Below are positions 31,992 to 41,664 of a stretch of DNA of 64,000 bases, in pieces. This DNA is from JAAYYM01 sp964631375 (lineage in GTDB: Bacteria > Bacillota > Clostridia > Lachnospirales > Lachnospiraceae). The notes under the pieces were generated by a model, which ran no database searches, was not told where the DNA came from, and saw only the letters and a list, made by a program, of their open reading frames with translations. Made by a program: the position numbers and the translations under genes. Where the stretch lies: contig CAZVYQ010000004.1 of assembly GCA_964631375.1 (NCBI GenBank), positions 28,921-92,920 on the forward strand, in the 5' to 3' direction. Every line of letters begins with the position of its first letter. The stretch's first letter is position 1.

Positions 31992-33803
31992 ATGTCAACA
32001 GACCAGACTAAAATCAGAAATTTTTGTATCATAGCCCATATCGACCATGGGAAATCTACTCTTGCAGACAGAATTATTGAAAAAACAGGACTTTTGACCA
32101 GTCGTGAAATGCAGGCTCAGGTGCTGGACAACATGGATCTGGAGAGAGAACGCGGTATTACGATCAAGGCACAGACAGTCAGAACGGTTTACAAGGCGGC
32201 AGATGGGAATGAATATATCTTTAATCTGATCGATACCCCGGGACACGTGGATTTCAACTACGAGGTCAGCAGAAGCCTTGCAGCGTGTGATGGTGCGATT
32301 TTGGTTGTAGATGCTGCACAAGGAATCGAAGCCCAGACGTTGGCAAATGTGTATCTCGCACTGGATCATGACCTTGATGTGTTTCCGGTGATTAATAAAA
32401 TTGATCTCCCGAGTGCTGAGCCACAGCGTGTCATAGAAGAAATCGAGGACGTCATCGGAATAGAAGCAAAGGATGCCCCACTCATATCGGCAAAAAACGG
32501 CATCGGGATCGAGGAAGTACTGGAACAGATCGTCAAGAAGATTCCGGCACCGACAGGAGAGACTACAGCACCCTTAAAAGCATTGATCTTTGACTCTGTT
32601 TATGACCCATATAAGGGAGTTATTATTTTTTGTCGTCTGCGTGAAGGAACACTGAAAAAAGGGATGACGATTCGCATGATGGCAACCGGAGCACAGGCTG
32701 ATGTTGTGGAGATCGGATATTTCGGCGCAGGGCAGTTTATTCCTTGTGATGAGCTGACAGCCGGTATGGTAGGCTATATCACTGCCAGTCTGAAGAATGT
32801 TCATGATACCAATGTTGGTGATACCGTAACAGATGCAGACAGACCGTGCTCAGAACCTTTGCCGGGATACAAAAAGGTACTTTCTATGGTTTATTGTGGA
32901 CTCTATCCGGCAGATGGAGCAAAATATCCGGATCTGCGTGATGCTCTGGAGAAATTGCAGCTGAATGATGCTTCTCTTAATTATGAGCCTGAAACCTCTA
33001 TTGCACTTGGTTTTGGATTTCGCTGTGGTTTTTTAGGACTGCTGCATCTGGAGATCATTCAAGAGAGACTGGAACGAGAATATAACCTGGATCTGGTTAC
33101 GACAGCACCGGGAGTAATCTATAAAGTATACAAGACGAATGGTGATATTATAGAACTGACCAACCCATCCAATCTCCCGGACCCTTCGGAGATAGAGTAC
33201 ATGGAGGAGCCGATCGTCAGTGGTGAGATCATGGTGACAACAGAATTTATCGGGCCGATCATGGAACTGTGTCAGGAACGCAGGGGCAGATATCTGGGCA
33301 TGGAATATATGGAAGAAACCAGAGCATTGTTAAAATATGAACTTCCGTTGAATGAAATCATTTATGATTTCTTTGATGCCTTAAAATCCAGATCGAGAGG
33401 ATATGCTTCTTTTGATTATGATATGAAGGGATATGAGAAATCCGATCTGGTTAAGTTGGACATCCTGATCAATCATGAGGAAGTAGATGCATTATCGTTT
33501 ATCGTGCATTCTGCAACGGCCTATGAACGTGGAAGAAAGATGTGTGAGAGGCTCAAGGACGAGATACCGCGGCATTTGTTTGAAATACCGATACAGGCTG
33601 CAGTCGGTTCCAAGATCATTGCCCGAGAAACAGTCAAAGCAATGCGAAAGGACGTCTTAGCGAAATGCTATGGAGGCGATATCACCAGAAAGCGTAAACT
33701 ATTGGAGAAGCAAAAAGAGGGAAAGAAACGTATGCGTCAGATCGGAAACGTAGAAATCCCACAGAAGGCATTTATGAGTGTCTTGAAGCTGGATGAATCA
33801 TAG
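31992..33803 (+). CDS. lepA: Elongation factor 4
   Basis: A 603-residue translational GTPase, the standard length for LepA/EF4, which back-translocates or rescues stalled ribosomes. The GTPase motifs are clear: IAHIDHGKSTLADR, LIDTPGHVDFNYE and NKIDLPSA. The LepA-specific C-terminal domain is present (ATAYERGRKMCERLKDEIPR, AKCYGGDITRKRKLLEKQKE). The ATG at 31992 follows TGGAGGAA; an earlier in-frame ATG has no site. It sits in the conserved gpr-spoIIP-lepA-hemW order and overlaps hemW by 11 bases. Confidence 0.97.
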   Translation: MSTDQTKIRNFCIIAHIDHGKSTLADRIIEKTGLLTSREMQAQVLDNMDLERERGITIKAQTVRTVYKAADGNEYIFNLIDTPGHVDFNYEVSRSLAACDGAILVVDAAQGIEAQTLANVYLALDHDLDVFPVINKIDLPSAEPQRVIEEIEDVIGIEAKDAPLISAKNGIGIEEVLEQIVKKIPAPTGETTAPLKALIFDSVYDPYKGVIIFCRLREGTLKKGMTIRMMATGAQADVVEIGYFGAGQFIPCDELTAGMVGYITASLKNVHDTNVGDTVTDADRPCSEPLPGYKKVLSMVYCGLYPADGAKYPDLRDALEKLQLNDASLNYEPETSIALGFGFRCGFLGLLHLEIIQERLEREYNLDLVTTAPGVIYKVYKTNGDIIELTNPSNLPDPSEIEYMEEPIVSGEIMVTTEFIGPIMELCQERRGRYLGMEYMEETRALLKYELPLNEIIYDFFDALKSRSRGYASFDYDMKGYEKSDLVKLDILINHEEVDALSFIVHSATAYERGRKMCERLKDEIPRHLFEIPIQAAVGSKIIARETVKAMRKDVLAKCYGGDITRKRKLLEKQKEGKKRMRQIGNVEIPQKAFMSVLKLDES

Positions 33804-34977
33804 TCAGCCGATCGGTATCTATGTACATATCCCGTTTTGTGTCCGTAAATGCCTGTATTGCGATTTTCTTTCATTTCCAATCGGAGAAAATGGCAGGGAG
33901 ACACAAAGTAAATCATTGTGTGATGCCTATTTAGAGGCATTGCAGGTAGAGATATGTTCTGCATCCAAAATGGTTAACATAAAAAACAAAGCAAGTGTAC
34001 AATCTGTCTATATCGGAGGCGGGACACCGAGTATTTTGAACGAAGTTGACATAACAAATATATTATGTCAACTCCGTTCTTGTTTTTTGTTCACAGAGGA
34101 TATTGAGATTACCATTGAAGTGAATCCGGGAACAGTTACAAAAGAGAAACTGGACGCCTACCGAAAAGCAGGTGTCAACAGACTCAGCATTGGGTTACAA
34201 TCCGCAAAAGAGGATGAATTAAAAAGACTTGGACGGATTCACTGTTTTCAAGAATTTTTATATACCTATCAGGCGGCAAGAGATGCAGGCTTTCAAAACG
34301 TGAATATTGACTTGATGACGGCTCTGCCGAGTCAGACAATGGAAGATCTGATAGAGACACTGAACCAGATGATTGCGTTACAACCGGAGCATGTTTCGGC
34401 GTACAGCCTGATCATCGAGGAGGGAACACCCTATGCAAAGATGTACCGAGAGGAACAGTTACCATGTGAAGAACTGGATCGAGACATGTATGCGATGACG
34501 GGGAAACTGCTGGCAGCGGCTGGTTTACATCGATATGAAATATCCAATTATGCAAGGGAGGGTTATGAGAGCAGACACAATTCAGCATACTGGAAGAGAA
34601 CCCCATACCTTGGGATCGGGTTGGGTGCATCTTCTCTGCTTGATGAAACAAGGTGGAAGAACGAAGCAGACATACAGGCCTATATCCGGCAGGCTATGAC
34701 TGCACACAAACCAAAGCGATATGAGGAGCAGATACTTACCAGACAGATGCAAACAGAGGAATACATGTTTCTGAGACTCCGAATGACGTGTGGCATCAGT
34801 ACATCGCATTTTGAAGAGACATTTCACCAATCTGTTTATGAGGTATATGGAGATCGTATTCAGAAGCTGCTTGATGAGGGCCTGATGGAGAAGTATGTAG
34901 ATGGAGGAATGGATATGCTGCGTTTGTCATTACGTGGAATCGATCTCAGTAATTATGTATTTTCCTGTTTCTTATAA
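33793..34977 (+). CDS. hemW: Radical SAM heme chaperone HemW
   Basis: A 394-residue radical SAM protein of the HemN/HemW group. The 4Fe-4S cluster motif is Cys16-XXX-Cys20-XX-Cys23 (FCVRKCLYCDF), followed by YIGGGTPSIL, the GLQSAKEDELKRLGR segment and the C-terminal HemN-type region with RYEISNYAREGYESRHN. HemW proteins bind heme and deliver it to respiratory enzymes; they are not coproporphyrinogen oxidases, despite frequent annotation as such. The gene begins inside lepA, implying translational coupling. In Bacillus it is followed by hrcA; here a promoter and a c-di-GMP gene come next. Confidence 0.93.
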   Translation: MNHSQPIGIYVHIPFCVRKCLYCDFLSFPIGENGRETQSKSLCDAYLEALQVEICSASKMVNIKNKASVQSVYIGGGTPSILNEVDITNILCQLRSCFLFTEDIEITIEVNPGTVTKEKLDAYRKAGVNRLSIGLQSAKEDELKRLGRIHCFQEFLYTYQAARDAGFQNVNIDLMTALPSQTMEDLIETLNQMIALQPEHVSAYSLIIEEGTPYAKMYREEQLPCEELDRDMYAMTGKLLAAAGLHRYEISNYAREGYESRHNSAYWKRTPYLGIGLGASSLLDETRWKNEADIQAYIRQAMTAHKPKRYEEQILTRQMQTEEYMFLRLRMTCGISTSHFEETFHQSVYEVYGDRIQKLLDEGLMEKYVDGGMDMLRLSLRGIDLSNYVFSCFL

Positions 34978-35032
34978 TTCATACTGTTCTAAACTTCGCG
35001 ATGTAAATTATTCCATTTTTTCGACAAAACTC

Positions 35033-35061
35033 TTGTTATTTTATAGAAGAATTTGTATAAT
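35033..35061 (+). promoter_or_regulatory. Sigma-A promoter of the PAS-GGDEF-EAL gene
   Basis: TTGTTA (35033-35038), a 17-bp spacer and a perfect TATAAT (35056-35061), 49 bp before the start codon. Confidence 0.75.
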
Positions 35062-35109
35062 TGATATAGAGTCTTTTTCGATACATACCCGAGAGGAGCA
35101 GAACGTATT

Positions 35110-38100
35110 ATGCATAAAATCAGCGAAGATCTGTTTCAGAGTGCAATCGATCTGAATGAAACCATTGTATTCGAATATCACATCAAAGAGGATGTTATCA
35201 GCTTCTCGGAAAATGTTAAGAATCACATACCGCTTCCGCTGCGTGTCCCATGCTTTCTCGAGAAATTGGATGCAAGAGGAAAGATTCATCAGGACGATGT
35301 CCAGAAGGCCATTGCCTTTTTCGGACTGCGGGAAGACATCAATAAAGTTCATATGGAGTATATCCGTTTTTTGGATTTCTCAGGAGAATATCTATGGTAC
35401 CAGCTAAAGGGGCGTGTCATGAACGATGTGGCAGACGAGCCTGAATTGCTTTATGGTACCATTACTTATGTAGATGATGATGCAAAACAGGAGGCCGAAC
35501 AGAAAAATGTAGAGCGTGATACCCTGACGCAGCTTCTGGGAGTCAATGCTTTTATAGCGGCAGTACAGGATTACATGTCAACAATACCGGAGGGTGTGAT
35601 TCCCAACCTAATGGTAGTAGATGTAGATGATTTCAATTCATTGGTAGAGCTACATGGTGAGATGGTTGGTGACAGTGTGTTGGTTGAGGTTGCCAAGATA
35701 CTGAGACGTGCATTCAGGGCAGCTGATATCATTGGCCGATTGGAGGGCGACCGTTTTGCTGTCTTTATGAAGGGAGTCAGGACACCGCATATCCTTTTGG
35801 AACGAGCTGCATACATTTGCCAGACGGTCAAGGATGTATGGAATGATTATGAGACCGAATGTGGGATGTCGGTCAGTGTCGGAATAGCTTCTATGTTTAC
35901 AGAGGAGGCTGATTTTCCAAAACTATATGAGAAGACACTTCTTGCACTCAGAGATGCCAAGTCCAGTGGGAAGGATACTTACATACTCTATGCAAACGAT
36001 ATGGAACGGATGGATTCGACGGTCAATCCGATTTTGAGTTCCAAGGAGATGGAACTGGTTCGTAATATCTTAAATCCCATGTGTGCGTGGGCATATGCAG
36101 TAGATGAAAATTACCAGCTACTGTATCGAAACGACCTGTTACAGGATCGCATTGGAAATGAAGGCTGCGGGATCTGCTATGTGCAGAATAAGGGCTATGA
36201 CGAGCCATGTCCTGATTGTCCGTTGAAGAAGATACAACAAAAGGATACCTCTATAGATTCTGAGGTTTATTCACCTTCTCTTCGCACCATGCTGCCGATG
36301 CGGACGACAAAGATCATGATGCGTAATGGAAAGCCTGTTTATCTGCTGGCATCCGTGCGAGAGGACATCGATGTTCAGATCGCAACGCTCAATGAGAGTA
36401 CGGAACGTTTTCAAGAGGCGATCTATGCGATTCAGGATATCATCTGGGATGTTAATTTGCTCAAGAATACCTGTGTCAGGATCAAAGAAGATAATGTGAT
36501 GTCGGTGGTAGAGTCACGTATCGACAATTATGAGAAACTGAGAGAGTTTTACAAGGAACGCGTTGTATACCCCGAAGATTTGGAGGAATTCAATCAGGCA
36601 ACCGACCCCGGATATTTGCGTGAGGCAGTTAAGCAAGGCAAACAGATCATCTGTAAGGAGGTCAGACTACATACCAGCGAGGATGAATACTCTTGGTACG
36701 CGTTTTATACTGCTCTTGATACAGAGGACGCAAGTGGAGATATGCGTGTGTTTATCGTTGCATTAAATGTAAACGATTCCAAGAAACGATATCTGTCCAT
36801 GATCGAAACCAATATTAAATACGAGTTGATGATGCATCAGAGTTCCTTCCAGAAGGAGATGGCACTCAACAACGAACGCTATGAAAATGTCAACGAAATG
36901 ACAGGTGTGCTTGTCTTTGAATACAATAAACTAAATGGTCTGTATTATATGTGTTCGATGTTTGATGAGGTGTTTAAGGTTGATAAGAAGATGCTGGATC
37001 ACGAGTGGGCATTGATTGACAGCCTGACGTGCCACGTAGAGGATACAGAGGTATTCGAGAACTTTAAGACACGCTGCAAGGAAGAAAATCAGACACAAAA
37101 GGTTACGGTTCGTCTATATAATAAGTATGGAACAGCCATCTGGTTTACTGTGATATTACAGGTGCTGAGGGGATTGAACAATGAACCGATCCGATATCTG
37201 GGTACACTGCAAAATGTGAATGCAGAGATGGAAGTCAAGGTCGAGATGGAATACCGTGCCGATTATGATTCCCTGACGGGTCTATATAACAGTGAAGCAT
37301 TTTATCGTAGAGCATCAGAATTGATTCATCTGAATACGGACAGCAATTTTGTCATGATTTCAGTCGATATTGACAGATTCCGCATCATCAACGACCGGTT
37401 TGGTATTGATGCAGGAAACAAGAGTCTGCAGTGCCTTGGAAAAGCAATTAAGGATGTTGCACCAAAGGACTCGATCGCCAAACGTTATCAGGCAGACACC
37501 TTCAGTATTTTATTATGCTATGAAGGAGATCAGAACATACTGGATTATATGACACGACTGTCTGACAAGGCAGCAGAGTATTTTGAGAAGCAATGGAATG
37601 TATCACTGGCATTTGGGATCTATAAGATCGTCGATCACAATCTGCCCATTCGTCTGATGTGTGACAGAGCCAGACTGGTTAAAAAACAGATCAAGGGAAG
37701 TACGTTGGCTAATTATGCTGTCTATGATGACAAGATACGGTTGCAGCAGCGAGAACAGGCAGAGATTGAGAGCGAAATGAATGCTGCCCTAATCAACGGA
37801 GAGTTCGAAATGTTCCTCCAGCCAAAGGTCGATGTCAACACCGGACAGATCAACGGAGCAGAAGCACTTGTCCGCTGGAGACATCCGATTCGTGGGATCA
37901 GGGTACCGGCTACATTCTTGGATCTGTTTGAAAGCAATGGCTTTATCACCAAGCTGGATGTATATATATGGGAAGAAGCCTGCAAATGTATCGCACAGCT
38001 TCGGGATATGGGTATTACAATGCCAATATCGGTAAATATTTCGCGGATTCATATCAACAATACCGATCTGGTAGAGACACTGCTAGGCTTAGTACATAAG

Positions 38101-38529
38101 TATGATCTGACACCGGATCTGCTTGAATTGGAAATAACAGAAAATCTTTTTATTGATGATGTAACGGCACTGTTTGAACAGATGAATAAACTGAAGGCAG
38201 CAGGCTTTATCATTCAGATGGATGATTTTGGATCAGGCTACTCTTCTCTGAATATGTTAAGAAGGGCTCCGGTAGATGTGCTGAAGATAGACCGTTTTTT
38301 CCTGGACGAAATCATGGCAACCGAACGAGGCCGCATTATTGTGGAGACATCGGTAAGAATGGCAAAGCAACTGGAGCTGATAGTGGTTGCAGAGGGCGTA
38401 GAGACAAAGGATCAGTTGGATTTCCTAAAGGGAATCCATTGCGATACGGCACAGGGCTTCTATTTTTCAAAACCGGTTCCAAAAGACGAATTCCTGACTC
38501 TGATTACCGAGGGAGATATTTCCGAATAA
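35110..38529 (+). CDS. Large PAS / degenerate GGDEF / EAL signalling protein
   Basis: A 1139-residue cytoplasmic protein with no membrane segments. Order by eye: a PAS-like N-terminus; a first GGDEF domain (about 140-300) with degenerate signature RLEGDRFAVF; a sensor segment with a four-cysteine motif Cys353-XX-Cys356-X10-Cys367-XX-Cys370; two further PAS-like regions; a second GGDEF domain (about 715-860) with signature YQADTFSIL; and an EAL domain (about 885-1135). The EAL domain keeps its catalytic set: EALVRW, SVNIS, ELEITE, MDDFGSGYSSL, VLKIDRFF, VAEGVET. It is therefore probably a c-di-GMP phosphodiesterase regulated by redox, metal or ligand sensing, with catalytically dead cyclase domains. 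Own promoter; AGAGGAGC precedes the ATG. Confidence 0.9.
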   Translation: MHKISEDLFQSAIDLNETIVFEYHIKEDVISFSENVKNHIPLPLRVPCFLEKLDARGKIHQDDVQKAIAFFGLREDINKVHMEYIRFLDFSGEYLWYQLKGRVMNDVADEPELLYGTITYVDDDAKQEAEQKNVERDTLTQLLGVNAFIAAVQDYMSTIPEGVIPNLMVVDVDDFNSLVELHGEMVGDSVLVEVAKILRRAFRAADIIGRLEGDRFAVFMKGVRTPHILLERAAYICQTVKDVWNDYETECGMSVSVGIASMFTEEADFPKLYEKTLLALRDAKSSGKDTYILYANDMERMDSTVNPILSSKEMELVRNILNPMCAWAYAVDENYQLLYRNDLLQDRIGNEGCGICYVQNKGYDEPCPDCPLKKIQQKDTSIDSEVYSPSLRTMLPMRTTKIMMRNGKPVYLLASVREDIDVQIATLNESTERFQEAIYAIQDIIWDVNLLKNTCVRIKEDNVMSVVESRIDNYEKLREFYKERVVYPEDLEEFNQATDPGYLREAVKQGKQIICKEVRLHTSEDEYSWYAFYTALDTEDASGDMRVFIVALNVNDSKKRYLSMIETNIKYELMMHQSSFQKEMALNNERYENVNEMTGVLVFEYNKLNGLYYMCSMFDEVFKVDKKMLDHEWALIDSLTCHVEDTEVFENFKTRCKEENQTQKVTVRLYNKYGTAIWFTVILQVLRGLNNEPIRYLGTLQNVNAEMEVKVEMEYRADYDSLTGLYNSEAFYRRASELIHLNTDSNFVMISVDIDRFRIINDRFGIDAGNKSLQCLGKAIKDVAPKDSIAKRYQADTFSILLCYEGDQNILDYMTRLSDKAAEYFEKQWNVSLAFGIYKIVDHNLPIRLMCDRARLVKKQIKGSTLANYAVYDDKIRLQQREQAEIESEMNAALINGEFEMFLQPKVDVNTGQINGAEALVRWRHPIRGIRVPATFLDLFESNGFITKLDVYIWEEACKCIAQLRDMGITMPISVNISRIHINNTDLVETLLGLVHKYDLTPDLLELEITENLFIDDVTALFEQMNKLKAAGFIIQMDDFGSGYSSLNMLRRAPVDVLKIDRFFLDEIMATERGRIIVETSVRMAKQLELIVVAEGVETKDQLDFLKGIHCDTAQGFYFSKPVPKDEFLTLITEGDISE

Positions 38530-38550
38530 ATTAATATTTTATGGAAAGGC

Positions 38551-38577
38551 ACTTTGAAGCAGGAGCATTCATACAAT
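38551..38577 (+). promoter_or_regulatory. Mother-cell sporulation promoter before sigK
   Basis: CATACAAT (38570-38577) matches the sigma-E -10 consensus. An AC dinucleotide 17 bp upstream (38551-38552) also fits the sigma-K -35. The distance to the TTG start (38608) is suitable. Assignment to sigma-E or sigma-K is inference. Confidence 0.5.
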
Positions 38578-38607
38578 GTATAAAACCGTAGCTTTGAGGT
38601 GCTTTTT

Positions 38608-39231
38608 TTGAAGGCTTTTAAGAAACCGCTGACGGCGGAGGAGGAGCACAAGTATGTGGAACTGTATCGTCAGGGAGACGAGGAAGCAAAAAATATCCTG
38701 ATCGAACGGAATCTGAGACTTGTGGCACACATTGTCAAGAAGTACCAGTATTTAAAAGAAGATACGGAGGATCTAATCTCGATCGGGACGATCGGACTGA
38801 TCAAGGCCGTGACGACCTTTGATGCTAAGAAGGGCAGCAGATTGGCAACCTATGCGGCCAGATGTATTGATAATGAATTGCTGATGATGTTTCGGGGCAG
38901 GAAAAAGAGCAGTAGAGATATATCGATTTATGAACCGATTGGGACAGATAAGGAAGGCAATGAGATCAGTCTGCTCGATATCATCGAGAGTCCACCCGAA
39001 GATGTTGTTGAGCGAATGGAACTTGCGAGTAATATAGAAAAGTTGTATGATTATGTAGAGAATCATCTTACAGAAAGAGAACAGGAAATAATAAAGCTCA
39101 GATACGGTCTTTTCCAGGGGGAGGAAAGTACGCAGAGGGAGATTGGTGCGAAGCTCGGAATATCCAGAAGCTATGTGTCACGAATCGAGAAAAAAGCTTT
39201 ATGGAAGTTAAGAGAGGCGTTTACCAGATGA
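38608..39231 (+). CDS. sigK: Sporulation sigma factor SigK
   Basis: A 207-residue late mother-cell sigma factor. Region 2 is highly conserved (NLRLVAHIVKKYQYLKEDTE, DLISIGTIGLIKAV, KKGSRLATYAARCIDNELLM), and regions 3-4 end in LTEREQEIIKLRYGL and LGISRSYVSRIEKKAL. The start is TTG 38608, nine bases after GAGG; a GTG at 38599 overlaps that site. The coding sequence is uninterrupted, with no skin element. Only seven or so residues precede PLTAEEE, so the inhibitory pro-sequence known from Bacillus pro-SigK is missing, as in C. difficile. It overlaps the S41 protease gene by ATGA. Confidence 0.93.
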   Translation: MKAFKKPLTAEEEHKYVELYRQGDEEAKNILIERNLRLVAHIVKKYQYLKEDTEDLISIGTIGLIKAVTTFDAKKGSRLATYAARCIDNELLMMFRGRKKSSRDISIYEPIGTDKEGNEISLLDIIESPPEDVVERMELASNIEKLYDYVENHLTEREQEIIKLRYGLFQGEESTQREIGAKLGISRSYVSRIEKKALWKLREAFTR

Positions 39232-40463
39232 AGGACAGAAAAAAAGTCATTATGGGCATTGTGATCGGGCTGTTGTCGGTCGCAGTTGTATGTGAGTCGT
39301 GTATGCTGTTTGGCTATCGAAACCGTTCGGTCACTGCTGCAAAGCAGATTGAGACTTTACAGGATGAGGTGGAAGCCACTCCACTGACGAATAAAATCAA
39401 TTCGATCAGAGAACTGATGGATCATTATTATCTATATGATATCGACGAGACAGCCATACGTGAAGGCTTATTGAAGGGCATGCTTTGGGGGCTGGGCGAT
39501 CTTTATTCCACTTATTATACAGCCGAAGAAATGGAAGATATTAATCAGGATACTACAGCACAGTATTCTGGGATTGGTGCGGTCTTGACGCTGGACGCAG
39601 AGTATGGGATGTGTATGGTTGTAAAGACATACGAGGACAGTCCCAGTGCAGAGTCCGGTATGCTTGCAGGTGACTACATTACAGAGGTCAACGGTGAAGA
39701 TGTGACAGCCATGGATCTTTCGACGATTGTCACACGGATCAAGGGCGAAGAAGGAACTGCGGTCAAGATCAAGATCTATCGAAAGAGTATAGAAGATTAT
39801 ATTACACTGGATATGAAACGCCGTAAGGTAGAGATTCCTTCTGTTGCGGGGGAGATGTTGCCGGATCAGGTTGGTTACATTATGATCGAATCCTGGGATA
39901 TGCTGACGGCTTCACAATTTGTTGAGATCTTCAACGACCTTGGAAAACAGGGTATGCAGAGTTTGGTCATTGATGTCAGAAATAATCCCGGTGGGCTGGT
40001 TCAGGCGTCATGTGATGTGCTGGATCTGTTTGTCAAGGATGGTGGCAAGTTAGTATATACCGTAGATAAGGATGGAAATGAAAAGGACTACATAGCTGAT
40101 GACAAGACAGATCTGGATATTCCACTTGTAGTGTTGGTCAATGGTCATTCGGCATCCTCCTCAGAGATCTTTGCCGGTGGCATCAGAGACTATCAGGCTG
40201 GGACGTTGGTAGGAGAAAAGACCTTCGGAAAAGGTATCGTTCAGAATATCATCGACATCGGAGATGGCGAAGCCATTAAAATGACAGTGGCAGAGTATTA
40301 TCTGCCAAGCGGTGTCTGCATTCATGGAGAAGGTGTAGAGCCAAATGTTGAAGAAGTGTTGGATGAGGAGCTTGCAAGCAAAGCATCCTTTACACATGAA
40401 GAAGATAATCAATTACAAAGGGCATTGGAGATACTAAAGGAGAAGACACAGAACAATCAGTAA
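39228..40463 (+). CDS. S41 family C-terminal processing protease
   Basis: A 411-residue carboxy-terminal processing protease. An N-terminal signal anchor (VIMGIVIGLLSVAVVCESCML) is followed by a short coiled region, a PDZ domain at about 125-200 (YEDSPSAESGMLAGDYITEV) and the S41 protease domain with SLVIDVRNNPGGLVQ, the catalytic Ser in NGHSASSSEIFAGG and the catalytic Lys in GEKTFGKGIVQ. It would cleave unstructured protein tails outside the membrane. Its ATG overlaps the sigK stop (ATGA), which suggests expression in the mother cell as well, so a sporulation role like that of CtpB is possible. Confidence 0.93.
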   Translation: MKDRKKVIMGIVIGLLSVAVVCESCMLFGYRNRSVTAAKQIETLQDEVEATPLTNKINSIRELMDHYYLYDIDETAIREGLLKGMLWGLGDLYSTYYTAEEMEDINQDTTAQYSGIGAVLTLDAEYGMCMVVKTYEDSPSAESGMLAGDYITEVNGEDVTAMDLSTIVTRIKGEEGTAVKIKIYRKSIEDYITLDMKRRKVEIPSVAGEMLPDQVGYIMIESWDMLTASQFVEIFNDLGKQGMQSLVIDVRNNPGGLVQASCDVLDLFVKDGGKLVYTVDKDGNEKDYIADDKTDLDIPLVVLVNGHSASSSEIFAGGIRDYQAGTLVGEKTFGKGIVQNIIDIGDGEAIKMTVAEYYLPSGVCIHGEGVEPNVEEVLDEELASKASFTHEEDNQLQRALEILKEKTQNNQ

Positions 40464-40510
40464 ATCAGGTATGGCAGAAGGCTTGATGGAACACGCAGGA
40501 GGGGAACGGG

Positions 40511-41647
40511 ATGTTATTCATCAGACAGGAAGATCTAAAGATTGGAATGAGACTTGCAAAGCCGATTTATAACAAAAAAGGAGTGCTTTTGTACGACAGA
40601 AATTCGAAATTGACACAACAGGGCATCGAATCTGTCAAGAATTTTGGACTGATCGGAATCTACATACTGGAACCGGCAGAGCCACTGCCACCGATGACAC
40701 AGGATGACATTAACTTTGAACGATTCCAGACAATGAGTGTATTTTCGATTCAGGAGGAGCTACAGTACATTAGTGAAAAGCAAAAATATCAAAAGCTCCC
40801 GACAATAGCAGATACCGTGATCAAGGAATATGGTCATTTGGAGCGCAAGATTAATTTTGTGCAGAATCTGCGGAGTAACGAAGACTATATTTACAAGCAT
40901 TCATTGAATGTTGCTATTTTATGTTCTCTGATAGCACATAAAATGAATCTGTATTATGAAGAGATGAAGGATACGATTGAGGCAGCAGTGGTGCATGATA
41001 TCGGTAAGCTGAGTATCAACCCGGAGATCCTTAAAAAAGGCAGTCAATTAAGTGATACAGAGCGTGCCAATGCGAGACATTGTGAGTTTATCGGTCTGGA
41101 TCTGGTAGAACAGGCTTGCCGTTTGTTGTCGCCCAATATTAAGAGAGTGGCACATCAGGCCTATATGCAGTTGGATAATTTCAGGAGTGGGAAGTCGGTA
41201 GATATGGTAAAGACGATGAAAAGCTCCAAGGTTCTGATGGTAGCAGAGGTCTTTGATACCATGACAGCGATGAGCTATGGGGCTGAACCCTCCTCAGAGG
41301 TTGCTGCCCTGCGGTTTCTGATGGAGCATCCGGAGGCATTTGATGAGCAGGTGGTAGATGCACTGATCAATAGTGTGAATTTCCTGAGTGAGGGGTGTTG
41401 CGTCGAATTGTCAAACGGAGAAAAGGGACTGGTATTGTCAGCGAATGATGATGATATTCTAAGACCAATGATTCTTTTATTTAAGGACAACTCCATCATT
41501 GATCTGCGGCAACAGCTGCTTTATAACGACCTTGAAATCAAGGATATCATGAAGACACTGGATAACAGGCATGTCATGAATGAAGAAGTGGCCAGACAAT
41601 ATATGACCGGTGAACAGGCTGATACGATTGATGCAACAGAGAATTAA
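40511..41647 (+). CDS. HD-domain (HDIG) protein lacking the GYP motif
   Basis: A 378-residue cytoplasmic protein. Residues 1-110 are a small N-terminal domain often seen before HD-GYP domains (IKIGMRLAKPIYNKKGVLL-like opening). The HD domain has HSLNVAILCSLIAHK, VVHDIGKLSINPEIL and VAEVFDTMTAMS. The segment where HD-GYP proteins carry HHE and GYP reads VAHQAYMQLDNFRSGKSVD, so that signature is lost. Metal binding may persist but c-di-GMP hydrolysis is doubtful; it may be a binding protein. It starts a run of four closely spaced genes with the PilT-like, FIST and hydrogenase-EAL proteins. Confidence 0.82.
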   Translation: MLFIRQEDLKIGMRLAKPIYNKKGVLLYDRNSKLTQQGIESVKNFGLIGIYILEPAEPLPPMTQDDINFERFQTMSVFSIQEELQYISEKQKYQKLPTIADTVIKEYGHLERKINFVQNLRSNEDYIYKHSLNVAILCSLIAHKMNLYYEEMKDTIEAAVVHDIGKLSINPEILKKGSQLSDTERANARHCEFIGLDLVEQACRLLSPNIKRVAHQAYMQLDNFRSGKSVDMVKTMKSSKVLMVAEVFDTMTAMSYGAEPSSEVAALRFLMEHPEAFDEQVVDALINSVNFLSEGCCVELSNGEKGLVLSANDDDILRPMILLFKDNSIIDLRQQLLYNDLEIKDIMKTLDNRHVMNEEVARQYMTGEQADTIDATEN

Positions 41648-41664
41648 GAGCCGGAGGCACGATC

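Noticed and set aside
35062..35109. Possible c-di-GMP riboswitch before the GGDEF-EAL gene
   Set aside because: The leader is too short and lacks the GEMM core sequences.
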